Position numbers and translations under genes: made by a program. A model generated the notes under the pieces. The model was not told the origin of the DNA. It saw only the letters and a list, made by a program, of their open reading frames with translations, and did no database searches. A DNA stretch of 64,000 bases from Tetradesmus obliquus (Eukaryota > Chlorophyta > Chlorophyceae > Sphaeropleales > Scenedesmaceae). Every line of letters starts with the position of its first letter. Position 1 is the first letter of the stretch. The stretch covers positions 3,771,001 through 3,835,000 of the forward strand of contig CP126206.1 of assembly GCA_030272155.1 (NCBI GenBank), written 5' to 3'. Below are positions 62,859 through 64,000 of the stretch, piece by piece.

Positions 62859-63036
62859 CCGTTGCATTTTTAGCCGGCGCGCATACTTGGCCGTCCTGGA
62901 CGAATGGGATGTGTTCGTTGAACAATGTTTAAAATGTTATAAAAAGTTGGTCTGTGTTGATAAATATAAAATGTCGTCGGAGCGACCGGGCTGAACCTAG
63001 CAGGTTGGCACGGGTGTCGGTCCACTGCCACTGGAA

Positions 63037-63282
63037 TTTTTTTTTTTTTTTTTTGAAGCAAGAAAATTACAAGGGCTGACCTACATAACTTTGCACTTGC
63101 TCCACAAAAAGATCCATTGAGAGAGTGAGGCAACCTGTTCCGCACTCACCCCACAGGTCTCTTGTACCAAGAGACGCTGTCACACGATCATGCAGACAGC
63201 CCCGTGCGGGGCAGCCCCGAAAGGCATCCAGGACCTGACCGAGTGCCCAGACTCCACTAAAATCACAGGTACGCAATGACGT
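63037..63282 (-). mobile_element. LINE 3'-end stub, right-block copy of the CCACTGGAA-type insertion
   Basis: Identical breakpoints and flanks (CCACTGGAA at 63028-63036 and 63283-63291) to the stub at 47229-47473. It arose by duplication of the satellite block and not by a new insertion. Confidence 0.87.
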
Positions 63283-64000
63283 CCACTGGAAATTGGATGG
63301 GCCTGCAAAAATACCTACTCGTCCGTTTGAGCTCGGACATTTCACCCACATGCATGTGAAATCCTTAAATGAGTACGGGCGGAAGATTTGTTTTTTAAGC
63401 AAGAAAGTCAGGGCGGAAACTCAAACGAAGCGCAGCGGCCCTCGAATAGTCCGGGCCGTTGCATTTTTAGCCTGCGCGCATACTTGGCCGTCCTGGACGA
63501 ATGGGATGTGTTCGTTGAACAATGTTTAAAATGTTATAACAAGTTGGTCTGTGTTGATAAATATAAAATGTCGTCGGAGCGACCGGGCTGAACCTAGCAG
63601 GTTGGCACGGGTGTCGGTCCACTGCCACTGGAAATTGGTTGGGCCTGCAAAAATACCTACTCGTGCGTTTGAGCTCGGACATTTCACCCACATGCATGTG
63701 AGATCCTTAAATGAGTAGGGGCAAAAGATCAAACGAAGCGCAGCGGCCCTCGAATAGTCCGGGCCGTTGCATTTTTAGCCGGCGCGCATACTTGGCCGTC
63801 CTGGACGAATGGGATGCGTTCGTTGAACAATGTTTAAAATGTTATAACAAGTTGGTCTGTGCTGATTAATAATATAAAATGTCGTCGGAGCGACCGGGTT
63901 GAACCTAGCAGGTTGGCACGGGTGTCGGTCCACTGCCACTGGAAATTGGTTGGGCCTGCAAAAATACCTACTCGTGCGTTTGAGCTCGGACATTTCACCC

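Larger units (their letters stand above)
60273..64000. repeat. Satellite array, right block, near-copy of the left block at about 44.7-48.2 kb
   Basis: The array resumes in register after the LINE and continues past the window end. Monomer order, stub positions and even small variants repeat those of the left block at a constant offset of about 15.56 kb (for example stub 45284 versus 60853). The offset rises to about 15.81 kb after the nested insertion at 62514-62743. A segment of at least 3.5 kb was therefore duplicated within the array. Confidence 0.9.

Noticed and set aside
45284-63282. Interpreting the poly-T/poly-A flanked modules of about 230 bp as a tRNA- or 5S-derived SINE
   Set aside because: Different copies start at different points of the same sequence, and all are 3' co-terminal with the LINE itself; no convincing spaced A and B boxes were seen. 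5'-truncated LINE copies explain them more simply.

Overview
The window looks like nuclear DNA of a green alga, most likely a chlorophycean or volvocine-type lineage (inference). The reasons are GC-rich third codon positions, very intron-dense genes with GT-AG introns, extreme CAG/CTG microsatellites encoding poly-Gln/poly-Ala, a TTTAGGG/TTAGGG-type telomere-like tract, and an L1-like non-LTR retrotransposon. It is not bacterial. No rRNA, tRNA or CRISPR array was recognised.

Layout, with all genes on the + strand. (1) 671-18769: telomerase reverse transcriptase (TERT). I could build an 18-exon, frame-consistent model of about 2701 codons, with the TEN domain, RNA-binding domain, RT motifs 1/2, A, B', C, D, E and the C-terminal extension. 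It carries an insertion of almost 800 residues between motifs B' and C. (2) 19978-24320: an 8-exon gene for a 704-aa protein with three tandem UMP-CMP-kinase-like domains behind an N-terminal MGNALGC acylation-type signal. (3) 26100-42712: a 24-exon gene for a 967-aa membrane receptor-like kinase with TM, CHASE sensor, TM, coiled coil and a TKL-like protein kinase. (4) 42713-43680: a short spacer with a decayed terminal-exon copy, a 51-bp LINE stub and an interstitial telomere-like tract. (5) 43681-55564 and 60273 to the window end: a higher-order satellite array of about 308/342-bp monomers, interrupted at 55565-60272 by a 5'-truncated LINE with an open 1270-codon RT frame.

Two patterns dominate. 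First, in TERT and the CHASE kinase most exons are accompanied by one to nine tandem partial copies of one exon edge: either the 5' part with its acceptor, placed upstream, or the 3' part with its donor, placed downstream. I call these exon-edge echoes. The clearest case is a 10-copy, roughly 117-bp array at 40428-41540. Many acceptors are simply the end of a (CTG)n tract, CTGCTGCAG|.

Second, the satellite records repeated insertion of one LINE family. Ten 3'-end stubs, a nested stub with an empty/filled pair in the same window, a stub in the LINE's own 3' UTR, and a micro-stub of about 26 bp that seems to have created the 342-bp monomer from the 308-bp one all show short target-site duplications.

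The three genes are not an operon and have no obvious shared pathway. All exon models are mine, built from splice-site, reading-frame and family-motif consistency, and are not transcript-supported.
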